A stretch of DNA of 23,983 nucleotides from SpSt-77 sp049972045 (GCA_049972045.1 JBMFKS010000047.1:1-23983), one strand, 5' to 3'. Numbered from the stretch's first letter, positions 1-7,405 are shown. Notes: generated by a model from the letters alone, not told the origin. Numbers and translations are program-made.

Positions 1-231
1 GGATACAGGGTGGGGATCGCATACCGTTCGGCCCAACCCGGCAGGTCGTACAGCGCTCCCGGATCGCTGAGCCGGGATTGGGTGACCAACTCGGCCACCA
101 GACCGTGAAGCGATAGGGCAATGACGATTCACGATCTCGCGAAACCCAAGGCGCTGCAACACTGGCGTGGTGAGCACCAGGGGGCCGATCGTGCGAGTCT
201 CGAACTCAACTTCACCCAGTTGTATGGTCAT
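1..231 (-). pseudogene. Transposase N-terminal remnant (IS1634/DUF4277-like)
   Basis: Reading the minus strand from an ATG at 231, the protein begins MTIQLGEVEFETRTIGPLV and continues to VLQRLGFREIVNRHCPI. This resembles the N-terminal domain of IS1634-type transposases, in which a conserved Arg-His-Cys-Pro follows the first helices. After that motif the frame is lost near 106-112. The continuation (HGLVAELVTQSRLSDPGALY, then DLPGWAERYAIPTLYP) is in another frame, and a few residues normally found between the two blocks also seem to be missing. The gene runs off the left edge, so the catalytic DDE domain is not visible. A GGTGCTCCC stretch precedes the ATG. The family assignment is from memory of conserved motifs; that the frame is broken is seen directly. 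Confidence 0.6.
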
Positions 232-322
232 GGGAGCACCTCAACGAAAAAGTAGGCGCCCCCATTTTACCACAGTTCAAACCCTTTTCAAGAAGTGCGG
301 AATACAAATTTTAGGGTAGTAG

Positions 323-480
323 CGCCGAAATGAGGTGACCCGGCTCTTCTACGACGGCCTGGGCCGGCGGCTGGTCAAGGAATACGACCCCAACGATGGG
401 GGCGGCGGGGTGAAGCGGACGGAGTATGTTTTGGACGGCCTGGACTCTGTGGTAGAATACTCTCTGTGGAACGGGCAGCG
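323..480 (+). pseudogene. Rhs/YD-repeat protein fragment
   Basis: The segment after an in-frame TAG at 320-322 translates to NEVTRLFYDGLGRRLVKEYD, then a Gly-rich stretch, then VKRTEYVLDGLDSVVEYSLW. This is the typical Rhs/YD-repeat pattern (YDGLGRR, YVLDGLD). Only about 50 residues remain; neither the long repeat shell nor the C-terminal core domain is present. The fragment stays open and runs in the same frame through a palindrome (486-510) into the ATPase fragment downstream, giving a chimeric open frame that could start at GTG 335. It is most likely recombination debris rather than a functional gene. Confidence 0.7.
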
Positions 481-485
481 GGGTA

Positions 486-510
486 GGGGGCACAGCGGTG
501 CTGTGCCCCC
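486..510. repeat. Palindromic element, 11-bp perfect arms
   Basis: GGGGGCACAGC and GCTGTGCCCCC are perfect inverted arms around a GGT loop. The element lies exactly between the Rhs scrap and the ATPase fragment, so it may mark the recombination junction. The next stretch (about 511-583) has no feature I can assign. Confidence 0.75.
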
Positions 511-583
511 GGGGCGGCCTGGAGGCCTTCAGCCCGACGCCGATGCTCTTGCAGATGCGGCGCTTCCCCGAGGGGACGGAAGG

Positions 584-1594
584 TTTGACAAAACCGGCAC
601 GCTCACCCAGGGGGAGTTCGGCGTGGTTGGGCTGGCGACGGCGGACGGGTGGGACGAAGCCCAGGCCCTGGCGCTGGCGGCAGCAGTAGAGGGAGATTCG
701 GAACACCTCATCGCCCGCGCCGTCCGCTCCAAAGCGGAGGAGGAGGGGCTTTCGCTGCCGACGGTGACCGACTTTGAGGCGATCAAGGGGCGCGGCATCC
801 GCGCGACCTACAACGGGCGGACGGTCTACGTGGGCGGGCCGCGGCTCTTGGAGATGCTGGAGGCGACCCTGCCGGGAGAACTGGCCCGCTTCGCCGAAGA
901 GGCGGGGCGGAAGGGGCAGTCGGTCGTTTACCTGGTGGTGGAGGACCGGCCGGTGGCGGCCTTCGCCCTGGCCGACGTGGTCCGCCCGGAGAGCCACCAG
1001 GCGGTGGGCCGGCTGCGGGAGATGGGGATTGAAGTCGCCATGCTCACCGGTGATAGCCACGCCGTCGCCCGCGCGGTGGCCGACGAACTGGGCATCCGAA
1101 CCGTCTTCGCCGAGGTGTTGCCGGAGCACAAGGACCAAAAGATCGTCGAACTGCAGCGGCAGGGCAAGCGGGTGGCGATGGTCGGCGACGGGGTGAACGA
1201 TGCCCCGGCCTTGACCCGCGCCGACGTGGGGATCGCCATTGGCAGCGGCACCGACGTCGCCATCGAATCGGCGGGCATCATCCTGGTGCGCAGCGACCCA
1301 CGAGACGTGGTCAAGGTCTTTGCCCTCAGCCGCGCCACCTACCGGAAGATGATCCAGAATCTGATCTGGGCCACCGGCTACAACGCCGTCGCCCTGCCGC
1401 TGGCGGCGGGGGCGCTGGCTCCAGTGGGCGTCACCCTCTCGCCGGCCGTCGGCGCGTTGCTGATGTCGCTGAGCACCGTCATCGTGGCGGTCAACGCCCA
1501 ACTGCTGTGGCGGGTGGGCATGGGGTGGGGGCGCCCCGGCAGACCTGGGGTAAGGGCAACCCGCCGGGTCGCCCTTACGGGAGGTGCGGATTAA
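584..1594 (+). pseudogene. C-terminal half of a CopB-type (P1B) metal-transporting ATPase
   Basis: P1B ATPases export copper or other soft metals across the inner membrane. This copy starts abruptly at the phosphorylation motif FDKTGTLTQG (Asp codon 587-589). It retains the nucleotide-binding SEHLIARAV motif, TGDS, and GDGVNDAPALTRADVGIAIG, and the last two membrane helices, with YNAVALPLAAG and MSLSTVIVAVNAQLL. The MSxST signature in the last helix points to the CopB (P1B-3) branch. Everything N-terminal is missing: metal-binding region, actuator domain, and the six helices with the CPx/CPH motif. It therefore cannot transport. The frame is open upstream into Rhs sequence, so a chimeric protein could still be made. 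The last residues (after about 1540) are encoded partly by a palindrome at 1550-1578. The stop TAA overlaps the merA ATG by one base. Confidence 0.85.
1550..1578. repeat. Palindrome inside the 3' end of the ATPase frame
   Basis: GTAAGGGC and GCCCTTAC form the outer stem and ACCCG/CGGGT the inner stem, with one mismatch between them. It encodes the odd Arg/Gly-rich tail after the last ATPase helix and sits just before the merA ribosome binding site. The resulting hairpin could attenuate or separate the two genes. Confidence 0.7.
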
Positions 1595-3255
1595 TGGGGA
1601 AAGAACAGATCAAGTTGCGCATTGAAGGTATGACCTGCGACGGCTGCGCCGCCCACGTTCGGCGAGCGCTGGAGGGGGTGGACGGGGTCCGCTCAGTGGT
1701 GATCCCCAACTGGCGAGAGGGACGGGCCACGGTGGTGGCTGAGGCTGACCTCCCCGATGACGCTCTCACCGAAGCGGTACGCGCAGCAGGGTACGGCGCA
1801 GCGGTCCTCTCCCGTACGGCTCTGGCGGAAACGGCCGAACCGGTCCGGCCGGGTGAGGCGGAGGTGGACCTTTTGATCATCGGCTCGGGAGCGGCGGCGT
1901 TCGCCGCCGGGATCCGCGCCGCCGAACTGGGCTACTCCGCCCTGATGGTGGAGCGAGGGACACTCGGCGGAACGTGTGTCAACGTGGGATGCATACCGTC
2001 CAAGACCCTCCTTCGCGCCGCCGAGGCGTATCACCGGGCCTTCCACTCCCCCTTCGCGGGGGTGCGACCCCAGGGTGCGGAGATGGACTGGCGGGCGGTG
2101 ATCGGCGAGAAGGACGATCTGGTGGCCCGGCTGCGGCGGGAAAAGTACGAGCAGGTGCTGGAAGCCTACCCCTCGCTGAGCCTGGTGTACGGTGAGGCCC
2201 GCCTGACAGGCGACGGAAGAGTGGAAGTGGACGGTCGGGTCTACCGCCCGGCGCGGGTCCTCATCGCCACCGGGGCCTACCCCCACGTACCCCCCTTCCC
2301 CGGCGTGGACGAAGTGGAGGTCCTCACCAGCACCGAGGCCCTTTCCCTCCCCGAGCAACCAGAGAGCCTCATTGTCCTCGGCGGGCGGTACGTGGCGCTG
2401 GAAATGGCCCAACTCTTTGCCCGCTTTGGCACCCGCGTCATCCTGCTCCAGCGCAGCGACCGGATCCTCCCCGACCACGAGCCGGAGGTCGCCGAAGTCC
2501 TCGCTGACTATCTGCGCAGGGAAGGGGTGGAGCTCCATACCGGCGCAACGGTGCTGCGGCTGGGGCAGGAGGGAACGGAGAAATTCGTGGAGGCAGAGGT
2601 GGGCGGGGAGCGGCGGGTCTTCCGGGCGGCCCACATCTTGGTCGCCACTGGCCGGAGGGCCAACACCGATGGACTGGGGCTGGAGGCGGTGGGGGTGGAG
2701 ACGGACGAGCGGGGGTTTGTGCGAGTAGACGGGGCGCTCCGGACCACCAACCCCCGCATCTACGCCGCCGGCGACGTGACCGGGCCGCCGATGCTGGTCT
2801 ACCTGGCCGCGGCGGAGGGGAAGCGGGCGGCGGAGAACGCGCTGCTGGGCCGGGCGGAGCCGCTGGACCGGCGGATCGTGCCCGCGGTGCTCTTCACCGA
2901 CCCCCAGCTGGCGACGGTGGGGCTGACGGAGGCCGGGGCGCAAGCCCAGGGGATCAAGGTCCGCACTTCCGTTCTACCTCTTTCATATGTCCCCCGGGCG
3001 CTGGCGGCGCGGGATCCCCGCGGGCTGATTAAACTGGTGGCCGAGGTGGGGACCGGCCGGCTGCTGGGCGCCCACGTCCTGGCGGCGGAGGCCGGGGAAG
3101 TGATCCAGACCGCTACGATGGCCATGCGATCCGGGATGACGGTGCAGGACCTGGTAGACACCCTCTTCCCGTACCTGACCTGGGTGGAGGGGCTGAAACT
3201 GGCCGCGCTGGGGTTCGATAGGGACGTAGAGCATCTCTCTTGCTGCGCGGGGTGA
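1594..3255 (+). CDS. merA: Mercuric reductase with N-terminal heavy-metal-associated domain
   Basis: This 553-residue flavoenzyme is predicted to reduce Hg(II) to volatile Hg(0) with NADPH in the cytoplasm. Domains in order: an HMA metal-binding domain (GMTCDGCAAHV, Cys15 and Cys18), an FAD-binding GSGAAA motif near 97-102, the redox disulfide in GGTCVNVGCIPSK (Cys128, Cys133), the NAD(P) and dimerisation domains, and the C-terminal vicinal pair LSCCAG (Cys550, Cys551). That last pair, which hands Hg(II) to the active site, separates MerA from dihydrolipoamide dehydrogenase. The ATG at 1594 is preferred over an in-frame ATG at 1507 because it follows GGGAGGTG and begins right before the HMA domain; it overlaps the ATPase stop. 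No merR, merT, merP or merB is visible nearby, so its control and Hg uptake must lie elsewhere. Confidence 0.93.
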   Translation: MGKEQIKLRIEGMTCDGCAAHVRRALEGVDGVRSVVIPNWREGRATVVAEADLPDDALTEAVRAAGYGAAVLSRTALAETAEPVRPGEAEVDLLIIGSGAAAFAAGIRAAELGYSALMVERGTLGGTCVNVGCIPSKTLLRAAEAYHRAFHSPFAGVRPQGAEMDWRAVIGEKDDLVARLRREKYEQVLEAYPSLSLVYGEARLTGDGRVEVDGRVYRPARVLIATGAYPHVPPFPGVDEVEVLTSTEALSLPEQPESLIVLGGRYVALEMAQLFARFGTRVILLQRSDRILPDHEPEVAEVLADYLRREGVELHTGATVLRLGQEGTEKFVEAEVGGERRVFRAAHILVATGRRANTDGLGLEAVGVETDERGFVRVDGALRTTNPRIYAAGDVTGPPMLVYLAAAEGKRAAENALLGRAEPLDRRIVPAVLFTDPQLATVGLTEAGAQAQGIKVRTSVLPLSYVPRALAARDPRGLIKLVAEVGTGRLLGAHVLAAEAGEVIQTATMAMRSGMTVQDLVDTLFPYLTWVEGLKLAALGFDRDVEHLSCCAG

Positions 3256-3319
3256 GGAGAGGGCAGGGGAGCAGAGAGGCGAGAGGCAGGGGGCAGAAAG
3301 CAGGCGGAAAGGAGAGAGC
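3256..3319 (+). other. Purine-rich leader between merA and the response regulator
   Basis: This spacer is almost entirely G and A, with only a handful of pyrimidines. It contains several GGAG-like stretches and ends with AAAGGAGAGAG just before the ATG at 3320. It is likely an unstructured leader with the ribosome binding site for the next gene. No promoter hexamers or terminator are visible, so co-transcription with merA is possible. Confidence 0.5.
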
Positions 3320-3976
3320 ATGGCGGAAAAAATTCGCGTTCTTCTGGCCGATGACCATGCGATGGTCCGCCAGGGCATCCGCCGTTTCCTGGAGGAGGCA
3401 GGGGACATAGAGGTGGTGGCCGAGGCCGGAGACGGTCGGGAAGCCCTGGAGCGGATTCGGGAGCGCCGACCCGACGTGGCGGTGCTGGACATCCGGATGC
3501 CGGAGGTGACCGGCGTGGAGGCCACCCGTCGCATCAAGGAGCGGTTCCCCGGCGTGCGGGTGCTTATCCTCACCGCCTATGACGATGATCCCTACATCTT
3601 CGCCCTGCTCCAGGCCGGGGCCGATGGCTACGTCCTCAAGACCGCCAGCGGCGACGAACTGGTGCAGGCTGTGCGGACGGTCTACGGGGGCCAATCGGCC
3701 CTCAGCCCAGAGATCGCCACCAAAGTGGTCCGGCAGGCCCGCACCGGCAAGCCGGCCACCGCCGCCGACCAGGTGGAGCCGCTCACACCGCGCGAACTGG
3801 ACGTCCTCCGGCTGGCGGCGCGGGGGTTGACCAATAAGGCCATCGGCTACCAACTGGGCATCAGTCACCGCACCGTCCAGGGACATCTGGCCAGCATCTA
3901 CGGAAAACTGGGCGTCGCCAGCCGCACCGAGGCGGTCACCGAGGCCATCCGGCGGGGATGGTTGGTGATAGAGTGA
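3320..3976 (+). CDS. NarL/LuxR-family response regulator
   Basis: This 218-residue transcription regulator has an N-terminal receiver domain with the acidic pocket Asp11/Asp12, phospho-acceptor Asp57 (VLDIRMPE), Thr85 and Lys107 (YVLKTAS). The C-terminal LuxR-type helix-turn-helix spans about 150-215 (LTPRELDVLRLAARGLTNKA, then ISHRTVQGHLASIYGKLGV). A strong ribosome binding site (AAAGGAG) precedes ATG 3320. The stop at 3974-3976 lies 11 bases before the GTG of the histidine kinase, so the two form a cognate two-component pair. Its targets are not evident. The PepSY-like gene downstream and the merA/CopB genes upstream make metal or redox stress plausible, but that is inference from position only. 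Confidence 0.93.
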   Translation: MAEKIRVLLADDHAMVRQGIRRFLEEAGDIEVVAEAGDGREALERIRERRPDVAVLDIRMPEVTGVEATRRIKERFPGVRVLILTAYDDDPYIFALLQAGADGYVLKTASGDELVQAVRTVYGGQSALSPEIATKVVRQARTGKPATAADQVEPLTPRELDVLRLAARGLTNKAIGYQLGISHRTVQGHLASIYGKLGVASRTEAVTEAIRRGWLVIE

Positions 3977-3987
3977 GGAGGTCCCCG

Positions 3988-5397
3988 GTGACCCGCTGGC
4001 TGCGCAGCCTCCAGGCCCAACTGCTCCTCTGGGCCGTCCTCCCGGTCACCTTCGCGCTCCTGGCCCTGGCCTTCACCGGCGTCTACGCTCACCAGCAGGC
4101 GATGCGGGACTTCGTCGCGGAGCGAGACCTGGCCCTGGCCCGGCTGACAGCGCGCATCGTGGAGGACGGCCTGGCCCACGGCACCATCGCGCCGGACGGG
4201 AGCGGACTGATGGCCTGGCTCCTTCCCCTGGTGGGCCCCTCGGTGGACCGGGCGACCCTGGTGGTGATAGACGGTGAAGGCCGGGCCCTCTTCCACCCCG
4301 ACCCTCAGCGCCTCGGAGCGGACCTCTCCGAGGCGCCCGGCGTGGCCGAAGCCCGCGCCGGGCGGGAAGGGTTTGTCCTGGCGGAGGGGCCGGAGGGGCC
4401 CCGGCTGGTGGCCTTCGCCCCCCTGCGCGGCGCCAACTGGGCCGTGCTGGTGGAGGAGCCGGTGGAAGGCCTCATCGGCCCCATCCTCCGCCTCTCCGGA
4501 CTGGCCCCGATCGTCGCCGTCGCGGCCGGGCTGGTCTCCCTGCTGGTCCTCACCTTCGGCTGGACCACCATCGTCCGCCCGCTCCGCTCCCTGGCCCAGG
4601 CCGCCGGGCAGGTCTCTTGGGGGGACGATTCGGCCGTTGCCCGGCCGGTAGGCGGTGTGCAGGAAGTCCAGGACCTGCACCGGGCGCTGACGGAGATGAT
4701 GGAGCGGATCCGGGGGTACGAGGCCGGGATGCGGGACTACCTGGGGGCGGTCGCCCGTGGACAGGAGGAAGAACGGGCCCGGCTGGCGCGCGAACTGCAC
4801 GACGGGCCGGTCCAGGCGCTGATCGCCCTGGGACAACAGGCGGAAATGGCCCGGCGGCTTCTGGCGCGAGGCGAGGTGGAACAAGCCACCGCTCTCATAG
4901 AGACTCTGCGTCAGTGGGGGATGGAGACGATGGACGAACTGCGTCGCCTGATCGCCGCCCTGCGGCCCGCCTACCTGGAGGACCTGGGCTTTCTCCCCGC
5001 CCTGGAGGCACTGGTCCGGGAGGCCGCCGACCGGACCGGGGCCCGGGTGGAATTGATCCAGGAAGGGCCGGTTCCCCGTGCCGACCCGGAAGTGGAACTG
5101 GCCGCGTATCGGATCGCCCAGGAGGCATTGACCAACGCTCTCCAGCATGCCCGCGCGCAGCGCATCACTGCCCGGGTCCGCGGCGACGAGGAAGGGCTCT
5201 TCCTTACAGTGGAGGACGACGGAGTGGGCTTCACCCTGCCCCCCAGGCCCGATCTCCTGACCCGGCAGGGCCGCTTCGGATTGGTCGGGATGCAAGAGCG
5301 GGCCACCCGGCTGGGGGGTCGGCTGACCATAGAGACCGCTTCCGGCCGCGGCACACGGATTGCCGTCTGGCTCCCGGCCCACCCTCCGGCCGCGTAG
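3988..5397 (+). CDS. Membrane sensor histidine kinase (HisKA_3/NarL-partner type)
   Basis: This 469-residue kinase is the likely partner of the preceding regulator. It has a transmembrane helix at about 10-33, an extracytoplasmic sensor region of about 135 residues, a second helix at about 168-193, a HAMP-like linker, then the dimerisation/phospho-acceptor motif ARELHDGPVQALIAL with His271. A GHKL ATPase domain follows, with the N box (EALTNALQHA) and G boxes (DDGVGF, GLVGMQERA). The GTG at 3988 is chosen because GGAGG at 3977-3981 is six bases upstream; the ATG at 3958 lies inside the upstream gene and has no such site. The sensor region resembles small-ligand (Cache/PAS-like) folds by layout only, and the stimulus cannot be read from sequence. 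Confidence 0.93.
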   Translation: MTRWLRSLQAQLLLWAVLPVTFALLALAFTGVYAHQQAMRDFVAERDLALARLTARIVEDGLAHGTIAPDGSGLMAWLLPLVGPSVDRATLVVIDGEGRALFHPDPQRLGADLSEAPGVAEARAGREGFVLAEGPEGPRLVAFAPLRGANWAVLVEEPVEGLIGPILRLSGLAPIVAVAAGLVSLLVLTFGWTTIVRPLRSLAQAAGQVSWGDDSAVARPVGGVQEVQDLHRALTEMMERIRGYEAGMRDYLGAVARGQEEERARLARELHDGPVQALIALGQQAEMARRLLARGEVEQATALIETLRQWGMETMDELRRLIAALRPAYLEDLGFLPALEALVREAADRTGARVELIQEGPVPRADPEVELAAYRIAQEALTNALQHARAQRITARVRGDEEGLFLTVEDDGVGFTLPPRPDLLTRQGRFGLVGMQERATRLGGRLTIETASGRGTRIAVWLPAHPPAA

Positions 5398-5495
5398 GCC
5401 GTTTTCCCTCCATTCCATCCCGCCAGATGGCGCTCCCCCTGGCCTTCTGCCTGAGGTATGATAGAGGCAAGAAAGTTCCTCTATGGAGGTGATGG

Positions 5496-6266
5496 ATGAA
5501 AGCAGGATTGTGGATCGGCCTCGGCGTGGGCGTTGCTTTGATGCTGGTGGTGGCAGGCCTGGTGGTGGGTGGGATACTCATCAACCGTCAGGTGTGGGCT
5601 GACGTGCCCGCCGTTACCCCTCAGCCCGGCAGCGGATGGGGCTGGCCCGGATACCCAAGGATGGGCTGTCGCTGGGGGGCTGCGCCCGGGACAGCCTCCC
5701 CTCAGCCGGGCGTATTCGGATGTCCGGGGATGGGCTGGGGTGGCGGATGGAGCCGGAGCACCGTCCCTTCCTCCACCCTGACGCTGGAGGACGCGCGACG
5801 GGCGGTGGAACAATCCATCGCCGGCCTTGGCCTCTCCCATCTGGAGATCGCGGAAGTGATGGAATTTGAGAACAACTTCTACGCCATCGTCCGCGAACCC
5901 GACACCGGCATCGGGGCGATGGAACTGCTGGTGGACAAATGGACTGGAGCCGTGGGGCCGGAGATGGGGCCGAATATGATGTGGAACGGCAAGTACGGGA
6001 TGCACCGGGGGGGATGGATGATGGGCGGCGGCGCGGCCATCACCAACACCATCACGCCCGAGGAGGCGGTGCGGATCGCCCAGCGCTGGCTGGACGTCTA
6101 CCGACCCGGCACGACGGCGGAGGATGCGCATCCCTTCTACGGCTACTACACCCTCCATACACTGCGGGACGGTCAGATAGAGGGCATGCTCAGCGTCCAT
6201 GGCGTCACCGGCCAGGTCTGGTATCATACCTGGCACGGAAGATTCATCCGGATGGAGGAAGAGTAG
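5496..6266 (+). CDS. Membrane-anchored protein with two PepSY-like repeats and a Met/Gly/Trp-rich linker
   Basis: This 256-residue protein has an N-terminal hydrophobic segment (about 5-30) without a clear cleavage site, so it is likely anchored and faces outward. A Gly/Pro/Trp-rich stretch with two Cys (about 45-90) follows. The C-terminal half contains two PepSY-like units: one beginning LTLEDARRAVEQSI and ending LLVDKWTGAV, the other beginning ITPEEAVRIAQRWL and ending LSVHGVTGQVWY. Between them lies a Met-rich patch (GPNMMWNGKYGMHRGGWMM) that could bind soft metals. A good ribosome binding site (GGAGGTGATGG) precedes the ATG, 98 bases after the kinase gene. PepSY units often occur in regulatory or inhibitory extracytoplasmic proteins. 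The substrate or partner here is unknown; a metal role is inferred from the Met-rich patch and the nearby merA and copB remnant. Confidence 0.8.
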   Translation: MKAGLWIGLGVGVALMLVVAGLVVGGILINRQVWADVPAVTPQPGSGWGWPGYPRMGCRWGAAPGTASPQPGVFGCPGMGWGGGWSRSTVPSSTLTLEDARRAVEQSIAGLGLSHLEIAEVMEFENNFYAIVREPDTGIGAMELLVDKWTGAVGPEMGPNMMWNGKYGMHRGGWMMGGGAAITNTITPEEAVRIAQRWLDVYRPGTTAEDAHPFYGYYTLHTLRDGQIEGMLSVHGVTGQVWYHTWHGRFIRMEEE

Positions 6267-6283
6267 CGGGCGATGGCATCCAG

Positions 6284-6319
6284 CGTGCCAGGCACCTCTG
6301 AAAAGAGGTGCCTGGCACG
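6284..6319. repeat. Perfect 16-bp hairpin with GAAA tetraloop
   Basis: The arms CGTGCCAGGCACCTCT and AGAGGTGCCTGGCACG are perfectly complementary around GAAA. It starts 17 bases after the PepSY-like gene and lacks a T-run, so it is a stable RNA 3'-end hairpin or a dispersed palindromic element rather than a classical intrinsic terminator. Confidence 0.85.
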
Positions 6320-6373
6320 TCCCCAATGCTCCCGCCGCGCCCCCAAGCAAACGGCGTAATACCGAGATCGCCT

Positions 6374-6441
6374 GGCGGTCAACCGCCCGGCTCAGGCCCG
6401 GCGAAGCCCCTGTGGGGGCTCCAAAAGCCCGAGGGGCTTCG
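6374..6441. repeat. Two further hairpins in the convergent intergenic region
   Basis: GGCGGT/ACCGCC (6374-6387) forms a small stem. CGAAGCCCC (6402-6410) pairs with GGGGCTTCG (6433-6441), with an inner GGGCT/AGCCC stem. Together with 6284-6319 and 6450-6471 this makes four hairpins in under 200 bases between two convergent genes. Confidence 0.65.
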
Positions 6442-6449
6442 CTGTATGA

Positions 6450-6480
6450 GCCCGGACGTTTACGTCCGGGCGATCTTTTT
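6450..6480 (+). terminator. Intrinsic terminator overlapping the 3' end of the minus-strand regulator gene
   Basis: GCCCGGACGT and ACGTCCGGGC are perfect 10-bp arms separated by TT, followed by GATC and a run of five T on the plus strand. It would stop plus-strand transcription from the two-component/PepSY block. The same palindrome encodes the last residues (IART) and the stop of the Crp-like gene on the other strand. Confidence 0.75.
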
Positions 6481-7164
6481 CTCTGCCTCCGCTTCCAGTC
6501 CCTCCCGGTCCAGCAGGATGATGCGGTGGCGCTCTATCCGCAGCAGCCCCGCGTCGGCGAACGCCCGCAGCGTCCGCGCCACCATCTCCCGCACCGTGCC
6601 GATCTGAGCGGCAATCTCCTCCTGGCTCCAGCGGTGAACCACCCCCGCGGAATCAGGCCCCCCAGCCTTTTCTCCCGCGTGCTGCAGCAGAAAGCGCGCC
6701 AGGCGCTCTCGCACCGTCCGCAGCGAAAGATCCTCCACCAGATTGGTCAGATGGTCCAGTCGGCGGGCGAAGTCCTCTAAAAGCACCCGCGCCAGTTCGG
6801 GGTGCTCCCCCACCAGACGGAGAAAGTCCGGGACCGAAATGGCGTAGAGGACCAGGTCGGTCGCGGCCTGGACGGTGGCGTGGTTGACCTTCCGGGGCAG
6901 AAACGGGGGGACGGTGTTGAACGCGTGGCCTGGCCCCAGCCAGGCCAGCACCTGCTCCCGACCGTCCGGGGCCGTCCGGACCACGCGCGCCCGCCCCTCA
7001 GCAATGAAGTAGACGTACCGGGCTGGCTCCCCCTCCAGGATGACCATCTCGCCGGGCGCGTACGCGCAGCGGACGGCCACCTCCGCCAGCCGGGAGAGCG
7101 CCCGGTCGGGGAGCGCGGAGAAGAGCGGAACACGCCGGAAGGCCTGGAGGGTCTGTTCGTCCAT
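6460..7164 (-). CDS. Crp/Fnr-family transcription regulator
   Basis: This 234-residue regulator has an N-terminal cyclic-nucleotide-binding-like barrel (about 10-125, with GEMVILEGEPARYVYFIAEG and an unusual GHAFNTVPPFLPRKVNHATV segment), a long dimerisation helix, and a Crp-type winged helix-turn-helix (WSQEEIAAQIGTVREMVART, about 175-220). It has a single cysteine, so it lacks the Fnr iron-sulfur cluster. Its effector could be haem, nitric oxide, redox or a nucleotide. It is transcribed divergently from the ferredoxin/flavodiiron/hemerythrin genes, and a Crp-like palindrome lies in the shared intergenic region, suggesting control of those genes and of itself. The last residues KKIART are encoded by a palindromic repeat and match the last residues of the RluB-type gene at 23842. 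Confidence 0.92.
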   Translation of the reverse strand: MDEQTLQAFRRVPLFSALPDRALSRLAEVAVRCAYAPGEMVILEGEPARYVYFIAEGRARVVRTAPDGREQVLAWLGPGHAFNTVPPFLPRKVNHATVQAATDLVLYAISVPDFLRLVGEHPELARVLLEDFARRLDHLTNLVEDLSLRTVRERLARFLLQHAGEKAGGPDSAGVVHRWSQEEIAAQIGTVREMVARTLRAFADAGLLRIERHRIILLDREGLEAEAEKKIART

Positions 7165-7200
7165 CGGGAAGAATTTGGGCCAGGAGCGGAGACCGCTTTG

Positions 7201-7229
7201 AGATTACAACAGGTCCGCCAAGTTGTCAA
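7201..7229 (-). promoter_or_regulatory. Likely promoter of the Crp-like regulator
   Basis: On the minus strand a perfect -35 TTGACA (7229-7224) is followed after 17 bases by TAATCT (7206-7201), a weak -10. The Crp-like palindrome lies four bases upstream of the -35, a place from which a bound dimer could activate. Confidence 0.5.
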
Positions 7230-7232
7230 CCG

Positions 7233-7248
7233 TGTGACTTTTGTCATA
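7233..7248. promoter_or_regulatory. Candidate Crp/Fnr-family operator
   Basis: TGTGACTTTTGTCATA closely matches the TGTGA-N6-TCACA layout bound by Crp and by relatives such as HcpR. It lies between the divergent regulator and ferredoxin genes. That the adjacent regulator binds it is inference. Confidence 0.55.
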
Positions 7249-7316
7249 GACAGAGAACGGCCCTTCGGGTACATTGAGAATATCAACAGGACACGAAGTG
7301 GGTGTTGAGTCTGGTT

Positions 7317-7385
7317 TTGAAAACCACAGAAGACACCAGGAAGAATTTAAAAACTTCGTGTCTTTGTGCCTTCGTGGTGAATTTT
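7317..7385. repeat. CAAAG-type palindromic element, copy A
   Basis: The left arm AACCACAGAAGACACCAGG and the right arm CTTCGTGTCTTTGTGCCTTC plus GTGGT are imperfect inverted copies. Each is built of short near-repeats of 8-9 bases. The element is AT-richer than its surroundings and separates the regulatory region from the ferredoxin start. Copies B (12671-12730) and C (17264-17305) share the same design. Confidence 0.75.
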
Positions 7386-7405
7386 CTGAAAAGGTGGCAC
7401 TGGCC

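Noticed and set aside
498..689. Small open frame reading GLEAFSPTPMLLQMRRFPEG
   Set aside because: Its second half is the shifted-frame shadow of the ATPase DKTGTLT region and the first half has no recognisable domain; I could not support it as a gene.
1594..3255. Dihydrolipoamide dehydrogenase
   Set aside because: The HMA domain and the C-terminal CCAG pair identify mercuric reductase.
3898..5418. Long minus-strand open frame of about 500 codons opposite the histidine kinase
   Set aside because: It is the shadow of the GC-rich kinase gene; its translation is low-complexity Gly/Pro/Gln/Arg-rich without any domain, while the plus frame carries a complete kinase.
6460..7164. Fnr-type oxygen sensor with an iron-sulfur cluster
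   Set aside because: The protein lacks the N-terminal cysteine set needed to bind the cluster.
7274..7405. Longer N-terminus for the ferredoxin
   Set aside because: The extra residues are the translation of repeat copy A, and a good ribosome binding site precedes the ATG at 7406.
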